DNA of 16,444 nt from Bacillota bacterium (GCA_009782085.1 WQUN01000031.1:1-16444); one strand, 5' to 3'; positions 7,630 to 14,507 are shown, counted from the first letter of the stretch. Numbers and translations: made by a program. Notes: generated from the sequence alone by a model not told the origin.

Positions 7630-8254
7630 TCCGCGCCTCCCTCATAAGCGCTTCGGCCTTTTGGCTGAAGCCGCCCCATTTCCCGGCGTCCACGCCCTTT
7701 TTGCCGTACCAGGCGAAGCCGAACGCGTCCGACAGGGCGTCGAAATCCCGCGCATACGCCGGGGCGCTCATGCTGACCTCGCGCTTGAGCTGGCCGTTGG
7801 TCTTGGCCTTGTCCAGGCTAATAATCCCCGCGGCGTCCAGGCTCCACAGCAAAGCGATGTACATTCTGCGAAGGGCCTCCCTGAAATCGCCGGCCGCCGC
7901 GAACGCGGCGCAGTCCTTAAGCAGCCGCTCCAGGCTGGTGAGCTCTACGCCGGCGAATATGTCGCCGACCGGGACTGCGGGGGCGAGGCGCCTGCGCCTG
8001 ACGGCCCGGCGGACGATCAGCGCGGCGGCGGCAAAGACGGCCAGCGCGGCCGCGGCCAGGACCGCGTGTCCGACCCAGGAGGGTACGCTCACGCCGCCTG
8101 GCAAAGTTATGTGGAGCCTGCCGAGGATGCGCTCCAGGAGCCTTTGGATGAATTGGGTTATGACCTTGCGGACGTCTATGGAGCGTCCCGTAAGGACGTC
8201 GTATTTTCGCTGTTTCAGGACTTCCCGCATCGCCCTGTCGAATATGTCGTTCAC
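7613..8254 (-). CDS. DUF4129 membrane protein
   Basis: 213 residues from a GTG start. A basic amphipathic region (1-50) precedes one transmembrane helix (62-82), an RRAVRRRR stop-transfer patch, and a cytoplasmic DUF4129 domain (about 105-204: LERLL, then FREALRRMYIALLWSLDAAGII, TNGQL, FGFAWYGKK). DUF4129 domains accompany MoxR/DUF58 systems and often transglutaminase-like proteins. The GTG at 8254 has only a weak ribosome binding site. The frame is closed 7 codons upstream by a TAA that is exactly the boundary of the 8276-8330 palindrome, so a short original N-terminus could have been lost, although the remaining N-terminus looks typical of the family. Confidence 0.85.
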   Translation of the reverse strand: MNDIFDRAMREVLKQRKYDVLTGRSIDVRKVITQFIQRLLERILGRLHITLPGGVSVPSWVGHAVLAAAALAVFAAAALIVRRAVRRRRLAPAVPVGDIFAGVELTSLERLLKDCAAFAAAGDFREALRRMYIALLWSLDAAGIISLDKAKTNGQLKREVSMSAPAYARDFDALSDAFGFAWYGKKGVDAGKWGGFSQKAEALMREARNENRR

Positions 8255-8275
8255 CGGCAGACCAGCTTTCGGTTA

Positions 8276-8330
8276 GGAACTGTCCAGAAATAACATGCAC
8301 TATTTGATCAGTTTATTTCTGGACAGTTCC
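8276..8330. repeat. 55-bp palindromic MITE-like element, compact form
   Basis: The 18-bp perfect terminal inverted repeats GGAACTGTCCAGAAATAA (8276-8293 and 8313-8330) flank a 19-bp loop. TTA lies directly on each side (8273-8275 and 8331-8333), as expected of a 3-bp target duplication. In reverse complement it equals the element at 1-96 minus 43 bp. It separates the membrane-protein gene from DUF4129 inside a run of otherwise touching genes. The right-hand TTA is the stop codon (TAA) of the upstream - strand gene. Confidence 0.88.
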
Positions 8331-9392
8331 TTATTGTTTGGGCAAATCCGACATCATTTTTTCTATTCCGATCTCCAGGTCCAGCCCTTCCTTTTTGACC
8401 CTCTGGTTGAAATATATCAGCGAGTTCAATATCTTGCTTATCGGGCCGAGGAGCACGCTCATGACGAGAGACACGACGATCTCGATCATCGCGACTGCCG
8501 GGACGACGCCGGAGGAATCGGGCAGAGCCGATTTGGAAACCAGATTTATCGCGCTTACCGTCAGGCTGAAAACGGCGGTCACGCTGTACGAAATGACGCT
8601 GACCACCACCCAGCCCAGCAGCCTGACGCCGAAAATCCGCCAGAAATCCCCTCTGACGAGCCTGACGGAGCGCGCCAGCGCCCCGAAAAAGACCCGCTTT
8701 TCATAGAGCGCGCAGGCCACGGCGCAGGCAAAGGGATTTGTAGCCAACATGGCCGCGAAGCCGACGGCGATCACGAGGCCGATGACGCTCAGGGCGAACG
8801 CCGTGGGGTTCATATTGTAAACGCTCATGTTCAGCCAGAATCCCGAGGTGAAAAAGCCTGTCGGGTTGAGCCACTGATAAAGCAGAAACACGCAGAGGGC
8901 AATAATGGGAATCAGAGCTGCGATCTGCGCCAGCACCGCCAAAGACACGCGAAAAGACGAGCGCATCGCGCCGCCGAACGCGCTGTCGACCGAAGGGCGC
9001 TCCTGATAATAGGCCTGCCTCGCCAGGATCATGCCGCCGGAGTTCGTCAGTGCGACGTAATAGGCGGCCAGGAACGCGAAAGGCACGCCTACCGACACGC
9101 CGAGGATTATGCCGGCACTGACGCCGCCGGATAACTGGTACGCGGCCACGCCGATAACGCCGCCGGCGATGCTTAGGATAATCGCGCCCACGAAAAGAAT
9201 CATGGAGGTGATTATCCCCATCAGCAGCGAAATGCCGACCTGCGGCCAGAAAGAGACTTTATAAACGTCGAACACCCTGTCCATCAGTTCGGCGGCGTTC
9301 ATCGGGAACAGGAGCCGCCTGTCGAACGCGGGGAGGGGTTTTTTTGGCCGAACGGCCGAGGCTTGCGCGTTTGGCGCGCCGGTTTCGCTCAT
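8331..9392 (-). CDS. Polytopic membrane protein associated with the MoxR-DUF58 cluster
   Basis: 353 residues. A soluble proline-rich N-terminus (1-25) and an amphipathic stretch (LLFPMNAAELMDRVFDVYK) lead to about six hydrophobic regions (52-84, 91-113, 148-173, 197-229, 254-284, 297-325). The charged tail includes IYFNQRVKKEGLDLEI; tails of this kind (YFxxRVxKEGxDLE) are, as I recall, common in membrane proteins encoded beside MoxR clusters and in glycerophosphodiester-phosphodiesterase membrane domains. No enzymatic motif is visible. The start overlaps the deoD stop in ATGA, suggesting translational coupling. The TAA stop coincides with the edge of the 8276-8330 palindrome, so the final codons could have changed when the element arrived. 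Confidence 0.75.
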   Translation of the reverse strand: MSETGAPNAQASAVRPKKPLPAFDRRLLFPMNAAELMDRVFDVYKVSFWPQVGISLLMGIITSMILFVGAIILSIAGGVIGVAAYQLSGGVSAGIILGVSVGVPFAFLAAYYVALTNSGGMILARQAYYQERPSVDSAFGGAMRSSFRVSLAVLAQIAALIPIIALCVFLLYQWLNPTGFFTSGFWLNMSVYNMNPTAFALSVIGLVIAVGFAAMLATNPFACAVACALYEKRVFFGALARSVRLVRGDFWRIFGVRLLGWVVVSVISYSVTAVFSLTVSAINLVSKSALPDSSGVVPAVAMIEIVVSLVMSVLLGPISKILNSLIYFNQRVKKEGLDLEIGIEKMMSDLPKQ

Positions 9393-10102
9393 GAGACTTC
9401 TACCGCCGTTTCCAGTGCCAGCTCTATCATCCCGCTAAACGCGGTTTCCCGTTCTTTGGCGGAGATTTCCCCGCGGGCGGGGATCAGGTCGCTGACCGTC
9501 AGGATCGACAGCGCGTTCGCGCCGTGTCTGGCGGCGTTCATATAGAGCGCGGCGGTCTCCATCTCTATGGCCAGAACGCCCATTTTTTTCCATGGGAGCG
9601 CGGCCTCGGCGCTGTCGTCGTAAAATCTGTCGGAGGAGAGGATATTCCCGGCGCGGACGGCCGCGCCGAGCCTCGCGGCGCACGAGGCGCAGGCGTTCAG
9701 CAGCTTCCACGAGGCGCAGGGGGCGTATTGTCCGGGCAATAAAAACTGGGCGCCGTAGGCGGAGTCCGTCGAGGCGGCCAGGGCGAGAATAATGTCGAAT
9801 AAGCGGACATTTTCCTGCAGAGCGCCGCACGAGCCTGTCCTGATGAGGTTTTTCACACCGAAGAAGTTTATGAGCTCATATGAATAGATACCGATGCTGG
9901 GCATTCCCATGCCGGTACCCATGACGGAAAGGGTTTTGCCTTTGTACCTTCCGGTATAGCCGAGCATATTTCTGACCGAGTTGAACTCGGCGGCGTCGGT
10001 GAAATAATTTTCGCGGATGAATTTCGCGCGCAAAGGATCGCCGGGAAGCAATATCGTTTCGGCGATTTGAGCCTTTGGCGCGATATGTGGGGTGGAGGTC
10101 AT
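9389..10102 (-). CDS. deoD: Purine nucleoside phosphorylase, DeoD type
   Basis: Cytosolic hexameric-type enzyme of 237 residues (E. coli DeoD has 239) that converts purine (deoxy)nucleosides and phosphate to free base and (deoxy)ribose 1-phosphate in salvage. Visible features are GDPLRA (21-26), GTGMGMPSIGIYSYEL (62-77), RTGSCGAL with phosphate-site residues R88 and S91 (88-95), nucleoside-binding EMETAALY (180-187), and TVSD with the catalytic aspartate D205, followed by R218. I placed the start at 10102 because AGAGGA is 8 bp upstream and residue numbering then matches the family; the frame remains open 33 codons further up without a good site. A promoter at 10148-10176 precedes it. Its stop overlaps the next gene's start (ATGA), an unusual coupling to a membrane gene. 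Confidence 0.95.
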   Translation of the reverse strand: MTSTPHIAPKAQIAETILLPGDPLRAKFIRENYFTDAAEFNSVRNMLGYTGRYKGKTLSVMGTGMGMPSIGIYSYELINFFGVKNLIRTGSCGALQENVRLFDIILALAASTDSAYGAQFLLPGQYAPCASWKLLNACASCAARLGAAVRAGNILSSDRFYDDSAEAALPWKKMGVLAIEMETAALYMNAARHGANALSILTVSDLIPARGEISAKERETAFSGMIELALETAVEVS

Positions 10103-10147
10103 TCGATCCGTCCTCTGGAATTCGCTGCAAAGGAATTCGTTACAGAG

Positions 10148-10176
10148 ACTATACACGAATATCGCGGGGAAAACAA
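10148..10176 (-). promoter_or_regulatory. Probable housekeeping promoter for deoD and the MoxR cluster
   Basis: On the - strand, TTGTTT (10176-10171) and TATAGT (10153-10148) are separated by exactly 17 bp. Transcription would begin near 10141, about 39 bp before the deoD start. No other convincing promoter was seen down to 4428, so this one may drive the whole six-gene run. Confidence 0.6.
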
Positions 10177-10209
10177 GAGATTTTGCACACACTTCAAACA
10201 TGGGACATT

Positions 10210-10243
10210 ATCTATTCGCAAAATGATGCTTTTACGAATAGAT
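10210..10243. other. Hairpin between sigK and deoD
   Basis: ATCTATTCG (10210-10218) pairs with CGAATAGAT (10235-10243). After one mismatch the stem continues with four A-T pairs around a short loop. It lies downstream of the sigK stop and upstream of the deoD -35 box. It could be a sigK 3' structure or a regulator site; there is no U-run to make it a clear terminator. Confidence 0.45.
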
Positions 10244-10318
10244 TGAGACTATGGCGACTGAACATGAGACTGTATGAAACCGCGGAGTCCAACTAAAAAC
10301 CTAATAAAATATGGAAAT

Positions 10319-10996
10319 TCAAAAACTCCCCATCTCCCTCTCGATTTTTTTGAGGGCCTTTTTTTCAATCCTGCTGACATAGCTCCTGCTGATGCACAGC
10401 AGCTTGGCTATCTCGCGCTGCGTCATCTCGCCGCCGTTTTTCAGGCCGTAGCGCAGTTCTATTACGGTGCGTTCCCTGCCTTTAAGTATCCTGTTTATGA
10501 CCTCATGGAGCTTTTTCGTCTGGATTTTCAAGTCTACCTGTTCCTCGATGGAGTCCTTGTCGTCGGCGATCTTGTCTTCGACCTTGACCTCGTTGCCCTC
10601 GCGGTCTATGCCTATGACTTCCTGAAGCGATATGTCCCCCTGTCTTTTTTTGCCGGACCTGATGTTCATCAGTATCTCGTTGTCTATGCACCTGGCCGCG
10701 TAAGTGGCCAGCCGGGTGCCTTTTTCCGGTTTGAAAGTGGTTATGGCCTTAATGAGCCCGATCGTGCCTACGGATATCATGTCCTCGTTTTCCTTGTCGT
10801 GACCGTGGTATTTTTTCGCCACATGGGCCACCAGCCTCAGATTCCTTTCCACCAGAATGTTCCTCGCTTCTTCGTCGCCGTTCGCGAAATCACGCAGGTA
10901 TTTTTGCTCTTCCTCCGCCGTAAGCGGCTTCGGGAACGAGCTTCCCCCGCTCACGTACCCAAACAGACAGACAAACTGCAAAAAGAAGAAAAACAC
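10319..10996 (-). CDS. sigK: Sporulation sigma factor SigK (pro-sigma-K)
   Basis: RNA polymerase sigma-70 family factor for late mother-cell transcription. The GTG at 10996 has GGGGGG 6 bp upstream and gives 225 residues. The N-terminus is a hydrophobic pro-sequence (residues 1-13, FFFFLQFVCLFG) followed by YVSGGSSFPKPL, which lines up with the B. subtilis SigK processing region (cleavage before YVKNN). That pro-sequence is removed by the SpoIVFB membrane protease in the known pathway. Region 2 (EDMISVGTIGLIK through LATYAARCIDNEILM, 71-110) and the region 4 helix-turn-helix (MTQREIAKLL, then ISRSYVSRIEKKALKK, 191-217) are intact. The gene is continuous, with no skin-type prophage interruption. 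The pro-sequence and the lack of SigE-type length (about 239 residues) favour SigK over SigE. Confidence 0.92.
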   Translation of the reverse strand: MFFFFLQFVCLFGYVSGGSSFPKPLTAEEEQKYLRDFANGDEEARNILVERNLRLVAHVAKKYHGHDKENEDMISVGTIGLIKAITTFKPEKGTRLATYAARCIDNEILMNIRSGKKRQGDISLQEVIGIDREGNEVKVEDKIADDKDSIEEQVDLKIQTKKLHEVINRILKGRERTVIELRYGLKNGGEMTQREIAKLLCISRSYVSRIEKKALKKIEREMGSF

Positions 10997-11029
10997 GGAT
11001 ATCCCCCCTGCAAGACGGTTTGAACTATC

Positions 11030-11038
11030 TACCGTATG
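11030..11038 (-). promoter_or_regulatory. Possible SigK-type -10 element upstream of sigK
   Basis: CATACGGTA fits the SigK -10 consensus CATAnnnTA (and loosely the SigE -10). It lies 34 bp before the sigK start codon. A matching -35 AC at the expected distance is not clear, so this is tentative. It would suggest the autoregulation known for sigK elsewhere. Confidence 0.3.
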
Positions 11039-11179
11039 TACTGTCCGTCGTATCCGCCGGTAAGTGAACTCAAACCGCCCATTATAGACATATGCGCGGA
11101 GGGGTGTTCCAGAGCTTTTGTAAATTATTACATTTTTGTCACAGACGGGGGGCACGCCGCGGCAAACGCATGATCAGAC

Positions 11180-11224
11180 TGACGTGCCTGACGTGCCTGA
11201 CATGTCTGACATACCTGACATGCC
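11180..11224. repeat. 9-bp tandem repeat, five units
   Basis: Five consecutive units with consensus TGACRTGCC (TGACGTGCC twice, TGACATGTC, TGACATACC, TGACATGCC), with a degenerate sixth unit (TGCAATGCT) after 11224. It lies in the 332-bp spacer between the divergent sigK and URO-D genes. The rest of that spacer shows only the two promoter candidates listed separately. Confidence 0.85.
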
Positions 11225-11246
11225 TGCAATGCTTTAATCATTGCTT

Positions 11247-11274
11247 TTGTCGGAGCCTTATGCGATAATATAAT
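11247..11274 (+). promoter_or_regulatory. Probable promoter of the URO-D family gene
   Basis: A perfect TATAAT (11269-11274) is preceded after 16 bp by TTGTCG (11247-11252). It predicts a start near 11281 and a leader of about 48 nt. It lies just downstream of the 9-bp tandem array. Confidence 0.5.
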
Positions 11275-11328
11275 CCTTAATCTGTTTACACCGGTTCCAA
11301 AACCCGTGATCCCCAAAGGAGCGTCCTT

Positions 11329-12312
11329 ATGACCGGCAAGGAAATTGTCAGAAGATCCCTGTACTTCCAAACGCCGCCCCGCCTGCCCCGGGACTTCCCG
11401 GAGCCCTACGGCTCGGACTTCGTCTTTACCGGGCCGGAGCCGAACCCTGACGCGCGCGCCGCCAGGGGCACGGACGCCTGGGGCTGCGTGTGGAACAGCC
11501 TCGGCGGGATGCAGCTGGGCGAGGTCGTCGATCACCCCATAAAAACCTGGGATGACTTCAAAGCCCTGAAAATCCCGGATATCGAAAATGACGCGGTTTG
11601 GGAAAGCGCGAAAAAAGCGAGGGAGAAAAACAAAGACAAGTACATGATCGGCAACGTCACTTCGCTCTACGAGCGGCTTCATTTCCTGCGCGGACTTGAG
11701 AATACCTGGTGCGACATACGGGAGGAACCGGAAAAGCTCTCCGGGCTGGTCGGCCTTCTCGCCGATCTCGGCGTCCGAAGCGTCAGGCGCCTCGCAGCCT
11801 GCGGCGCGGACGGGATAATCATGTGGGACGACTGGGGCCTCCAGGACAGGCTGATGATCAGCCCCGACGACTGGCGCGCGCTCTGGAAGCCGGCGTACAG
11901 GCGGGTTTTCGACGCCGCCGCGGCCGAGGGCATGGACGCCTGGCTCCACAGCTGCGGCTATATAGCCGATATCCTGGACGACCTGATTGAGATCGGGCTG
12001 AAAGCCGTCCATATGGACCAGCAGGAGAACATGGGCCTGGCGCGCCTGGGCGCCTTCCGGGGACGCCTGACGTTTTTCTCGCCGGTGGACATTCAGAAGA
12101 CGATGGCGCGCGGCTCCGAGGACGAGATCCGCGCCTACTGCCGTGAAATGGCCGCCCGCTTGGGCGCGCGAGAGGGCGGCTTTATTCCGAGATGGTACAC
12201 GGACCCGGTCGGCGCCGGGCATACACGGAGGAACATAAACGTGATGTGCGAGGAATTCCTTAAAATAAGCGAGGAAATGTACGGGAAAGAGGAAGGGGCC
12301 CCGTGCGGCTGA
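11329..12312 (+). CDS. URO-D / MtaA-family methyltransferase-like protein
   Basis: 327 residues, with AAAGGAG 7 bp before the ATG. Members of the uroporphyrinogen decarboxylase superfamily are TIM barrels; besides HemE the family includes corrinoid-protein:coenzyme M methyltransferases such as MtaA and MtbA. The HemE N-terminal arginine-rich signature (WxMRQAGRY) is absent. The protein instead shows WDDWGLQDRLMISPDDWRAL, HSCGYIADILDDLIEIG and AVHMDQQENMG, the layout of the MtaA-like branch; HSCG supplies the likely zinc-binding His and Cys. It is therefore more likely a methyl-transfer protein or relative than a heme enzyme. No corrinoid-protein gene is adjacent, so the substrate cannot be named. 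Confidence 0.85.
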   Translation: MTGKEIVRRSLYFQTPPRLPRDFPEPYGSDFVFTGPEPNPDARAARGTDAWGCVWNSLGGMQLGEVVDHPIKTWDDFKALKIPDIENDAVWESAKKAREKNKDKYMIGNVTSLYERLHFLRGLENTWCDIREEPEKLSGLVGLLADLGVRSVRRLAACGADGIIMWDDWGLQDRLMISPDDWRALWKPAYRRVFDAAAAEGMDAWLHSCGYIADILDDLIEIGLKAVHMDQQENMGLARLGAFRGRLTFFSPVDIQKTMARGSEDEIRAYCREMAARLGAREGGFIPRWYTDPVGAGHTRRNINVMCEEFLKISEEMYGKEEGAPCG

Positions 12313-12360
12313 GAAGGAAATGCGGAGATATAAGTTTATAATTAATCAATCACATAATGC

Positions 12361-12383
12361 AGGGGCGGCCTTTAGCCGCCCCT
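12361..12383. terminator. GC-rich hairpin between convergent genes
   Basis: AGGGGCGGC and GCCGCCCCT form a perfect 9-bp stem with a 5-nt loop (CTTTA). It lies between the URO-D gene stop (12312) and the convergent queT stop (12432), so it may terminate both. No T-run follows, and it also resembles the REP-like GGGCGG hairpins at 14314-14430. Confidence 0.5.
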
Positions 12384-12420
12384 TGCGTATCGGTGTATTG
12401 TTTGCGTATCGGTGTACTGT
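12383..12420. repeat. 19-bp tandem duplication
   Basis: TTGCGTATCGGTGTATTGT is followed directly by a second copy with one change (T to C). It abuts the GC-rich hairpin and stops 11 bp short of the queT stop codon. Confidence 0.85.
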
Positions 12421-12431
12421 TTACCGTTCTA

Positions 12432-12938
12432 TTACCTTATAAATCTCAGCAAGTTATTTTTCCGCAGCAGCGCGAACAGCGGATACCCCACGCAGACCAC
12501 CGCGGCGAACTCCCCCGCCGCGACGGTCAGCAGGTTGAACCACAGCGGCGTCCTGAACACGAGCGTCAGCTCGGCCGATACGACCGCGTTGGCGAAAACC
12601 GGCATGAACGAGGCCAGAAGCAGGCTTCCGCCCGCGCGCCCGATTTTGGCTATAGCCCAGACCGCGAGCGCCGTCGCGGCGGTTCCGAAGACGACGTCCA
12701 TCAGGCCCAGGCTGTCCGGCCCGAGCAGGTTCGCCAGGAAACAGCCCAAAACCACGCCCAGGCCGCAGAAGGGATCAAAAAAAGCCATGAGATTCAGTAT
12801 CTCCGCCGCTCGGAACTGCACCGCGCCGTAACTGATGGGCGACAGGCCGATCGTCAGCCCGGCGTAGACCGCCGCGACCGCCGCCGCCATGGCTATCCTG
12901 CGCGCGCTCGGGCCGCCCTTCAGCCCCCGAAACCTCAT
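12432..12938 (-). CDS. queT: QueT-family transporter (queuosine precursor ECF S component)
   Basis: 168 residues, nearly all hydrophobic, with about five or six helices. The family markers SPISYGAVQFRAAEILN, FFDPFCG, GCFLANLLGP, DVVFGTAATALA and the terminal GEFAAVVCVGYPLF are present. QueT proteins are predicted substrate-binding subunits of energy-coupling-factor transporters importing queuosine precursors such as preQ1 or queuine. The start codon shares ATGA with the trpS stop and lacks a clear ribosome binding site, so translation probably depends on trpS. No preQ1 riboswitch can stand directly before it because the upstream DNA is trpS coding sequence. Confidence 0.88.
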   Translation of the reverse strand: MRFRGLKGGPSARRIAMAAAVAAVYAGLTIGLSPISYGAVQFRAAEILNLMAFFDPFCGLGVVLGCFLANLLGPDSLGLMDVVFGTAATALAVWAIAKIGRAGGSLLLASFMPVFANAVVSAELTLVFRTPLWFNLLTVAAGEFAAVVCVGYPLFALLRKNNLLRFIR

Positions 12939-13954
12939 GCCGGGAACCCGACTTTGTCTTTGACCTTGTTCAGCGTTATTTCTGCCATTGCGCTGGCTTT
13001 TTCCGCGCTGGCCCGGATAACTCCGTCGACATAGGCCTTGTCGGCCGTCAGCTCGCCGAACCGCTTCCATATCGGCCTGAGCGTCTCCACGACGGCCTCA
13101 CCCACGGCCAGCTTGAATTTGCCGTAGCCCGCGCCGTCGAACTCCGCCTCGATTTCCGGCATAGTCCTGCCTGTCAGCGCGGAATAGATGGTCATCAGGT
13201 TGGAGACCCCCGGCTTGTCCTCCGCAAAGCGCACCTCGCTGCCCGAATCCGTCAGGGCCCGCTTGAATTTGGAGATCACCGTGTCCGCGTCGTCCAGCAG
13301 AAAGATCGTGTTGTTCGGGTTTGCCGTCTCAGATTTGTCCATTTTCCGGTCCGGCTCCTGGAGGCTCATGATCCTCGCGCCGACCTTGCCGTAATACGCC
13401 TCTGGGACCGTGAACACGTCGCCGTAGATGTTGTTGAAGCGGATTGCGATGTCCCGGCAAATCTCCATATGCTGGCGCTGATCGTCGCCGATCGGCACCA
13501 GATCGACGTTGTAGAGCAGTATGTCCGCCGCCATAAGCACCGGGTATGTGAACAGCCCGGCGTTGATGTTGTCCTCGTGCTTGCTGGACTTGTCCTTGAA
13601 CTGGGTCATCCTGCCGAGCTCGCCCATATAGGTGAAGCAGTTCAGAATCCAGGCGAGCTCCGCGTGGCCGGAGACGTGTGACTGGTAAAAGAGCAGGCTC
13701 CGCTCCGGGTCGATCCCCAAGGCGATGCACAAGGTCAGCATGTCCCTGGATTTTTTGCGCAGCTCCGCCGGGTCGCGCCGCAGCGTGATCGCGTGCATGT
13801 CCACCACGCAGTAGATGCAGTCGTACTCGTCCTGCAGCGCGGCCCAATTCCTAAGCGCGCCGATGTAGTTTCCGAGCGCCGGCGTGCCGGAAGGGGCGAT
13901 GCCGCTGAAGATCAGTTTCTTTTCGCGCGCTTTGCTTTCGCTTTTGGGTTCCAA
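12935..13954 (-). CDS. trpS: Tryptophanyl-tRNA synthetase
   Basis: Class I enzyme charging tRNA-Trp with tryptophan. From the TTG at 13954 (GGAG 8 bp upstream) it has 339 residues, the usual TrpS length. ATG codons at 14017 and 14008 would add an atypical 18-21 residue extension and have no ribosome binding site, but cannot be excluded. A weak TATAAC (14023-14018) lies just before them. Visible motifs are FSGIAPSGTPALGNYIGAL (HIGH-type signature, 16-34), VVDMHAIT (50-57), VPIGDDQRQHMEICRDIA (about 154-171) and KMDKS (204-208, replacing KMSKS). The first histidine of HIGH is alanine, at a position that also varies in other TrpS. No T-box leader fits in the short space upstream. Confidence 0.95.
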   Translation of the reverse strand: MEPKSESKAREKKLIFSGIAPSGTPALGNYIGALRNWAALQDEYDCIYCVVDMHAITLRRDPAELRKKSRDMLTLCIALGIDPERSLLFYQSHVSGHAELAWILNCFTYMGELGRMTQFKDKSSKHEDNINAGLFTYPVLMAADILLYNVDLVPIGDDQRQHMEICRDIAIRFNNIYGDVFTVPEAYYGKVGARIMSLQEPDRKMDKSETANPNNTIFLLDDADTVISKFKRALTDSGSEVRFAEDKPGVSNLMTIYSALTGRTMPEIEAEFDGAGYGKFKLAVGEAVVETLRPIWKRFGELTADKAYVDGVIRASAEKASAMAEITLNKVKDKVGFPA

Positions 13955-14062
13955 GGTATCAGCTCCGTTGGGAAAGGATTTTTGTGTGTATATTGATGTG
14001 ATGATCATACTATTCATGTTATATGGATAATGCGCTATGCGGAAAATGCTTATACTGCGAAT

Positions 14063-14209
14063 CTACTGCGTTATTTCCCTTTTAAGATAATGCCATGCCC
14101 ACCATACACACACAAGCTCCCAGCCATCCCTGCCATATTCGCTTAGTCTTCTTGATGTGCTTCCGCCTAATCCACCAATGAAAACACACTTGTACTCGTA
14201 CTTTTTCAT
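14063..14209 (-). CDS. Small DUF4177-like protein
   Basis: 48 residues. The order KKYEYKCVFI, then LSEYGRDGWELVCVW, then YLKRE matches the DUF4177 pattern (a short beta strand, a helix with GWELV, and a final LKR strand). The ATG at 14209 is chosen because GGAGGT lies about 8-10 bp upstream; the frame remains open to 14254 without such a site. DUF4177 proteins have no established biochemical role. trpS follows after about 108 bp. Confidence 0.72.
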   Translation of the reverse strand: MKKYEYKCVFIGGLGGSTSRRLSEYGRDGWELVCVWWAWHYLKREITQ

Positions 14210-14313
14210 TATGTTCACACCTCCACTAATATAAATTTTCTGCGTTGCGGTCATTACGCATTCTGCGCCGAGTACGAAACCATACGCACGAGCAAAAGCA
14301 CTTACCTAATTTA

Positions 14314-14430
14314 GGGCGGGGCTTGTCTCCGCCCGATGGATTTATCGTGCAGACAAAATGTCTGCCCCTACAGGCTGTTAATGTGTTTGCTCTTTGATTC
14401 GGGCGGATACAATATCCGCCCTTACAGGCT
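14314..14430. repeat. Cluster of three REP-like short hairpins
   Basis: Three GC-rich hairpins follow one another: GGGCGG/CCGCCC (14314-14334), GCAGACA-AAA-TGTCTGC (14349-14365) and GGGCGGATA-CAA-TATCCGCCC (14401-14421). The last two are each followed by CCCTACAGGCT or CTTACAGGCT. Such units are typical dispersed extragenic palindromes of Firmicutes. They occupy the gene-free stretch 14255-14678 together with the nested palindrome 14508-14621; the remaining bases show nothing I can name. Confidence 0.75.
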
Positions 14431-14507
14431 ACGTATATTTTTGGACGCGTTATTGTCGTTTCTTTTGAAATTGAGCCTCAAATTACGCGCGAAACGCTCC
14501 TGAACAT

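Noticed and set aside
8295..9134. + strand open frame of 279 codons opposite the membrane protein
   Set aside because: The translation is His/Arg/Asp/Gln-rich, as expected of the antisense of a hydrophobic gene, and it begins inside the palindromic repeat.
11128..12222. Long - strand open frame (364 codons) opposite the URO-D gene
   Set aside because: No family motifs are visible, and its C-terminal CQVCQTCQ-like run is only the translation of the 9-bp tandem repeat. The + strand carries the real gene with a ribosome binding site.
11329..12312. Annotation as hemE (uroporphyrinogen decarboxylase)
   Set aside because: The HemE N-terminal arginine-rich substrate signature is missing, and the HSCG/methyltransferase-type layout is present.
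13955..14062. T-box leader regulating trpS
   Set aside because: Only about 108 bp separate the trpS start from the upstream gene, and no T-box-like sequence or terminator/antiterminator pair was seen.
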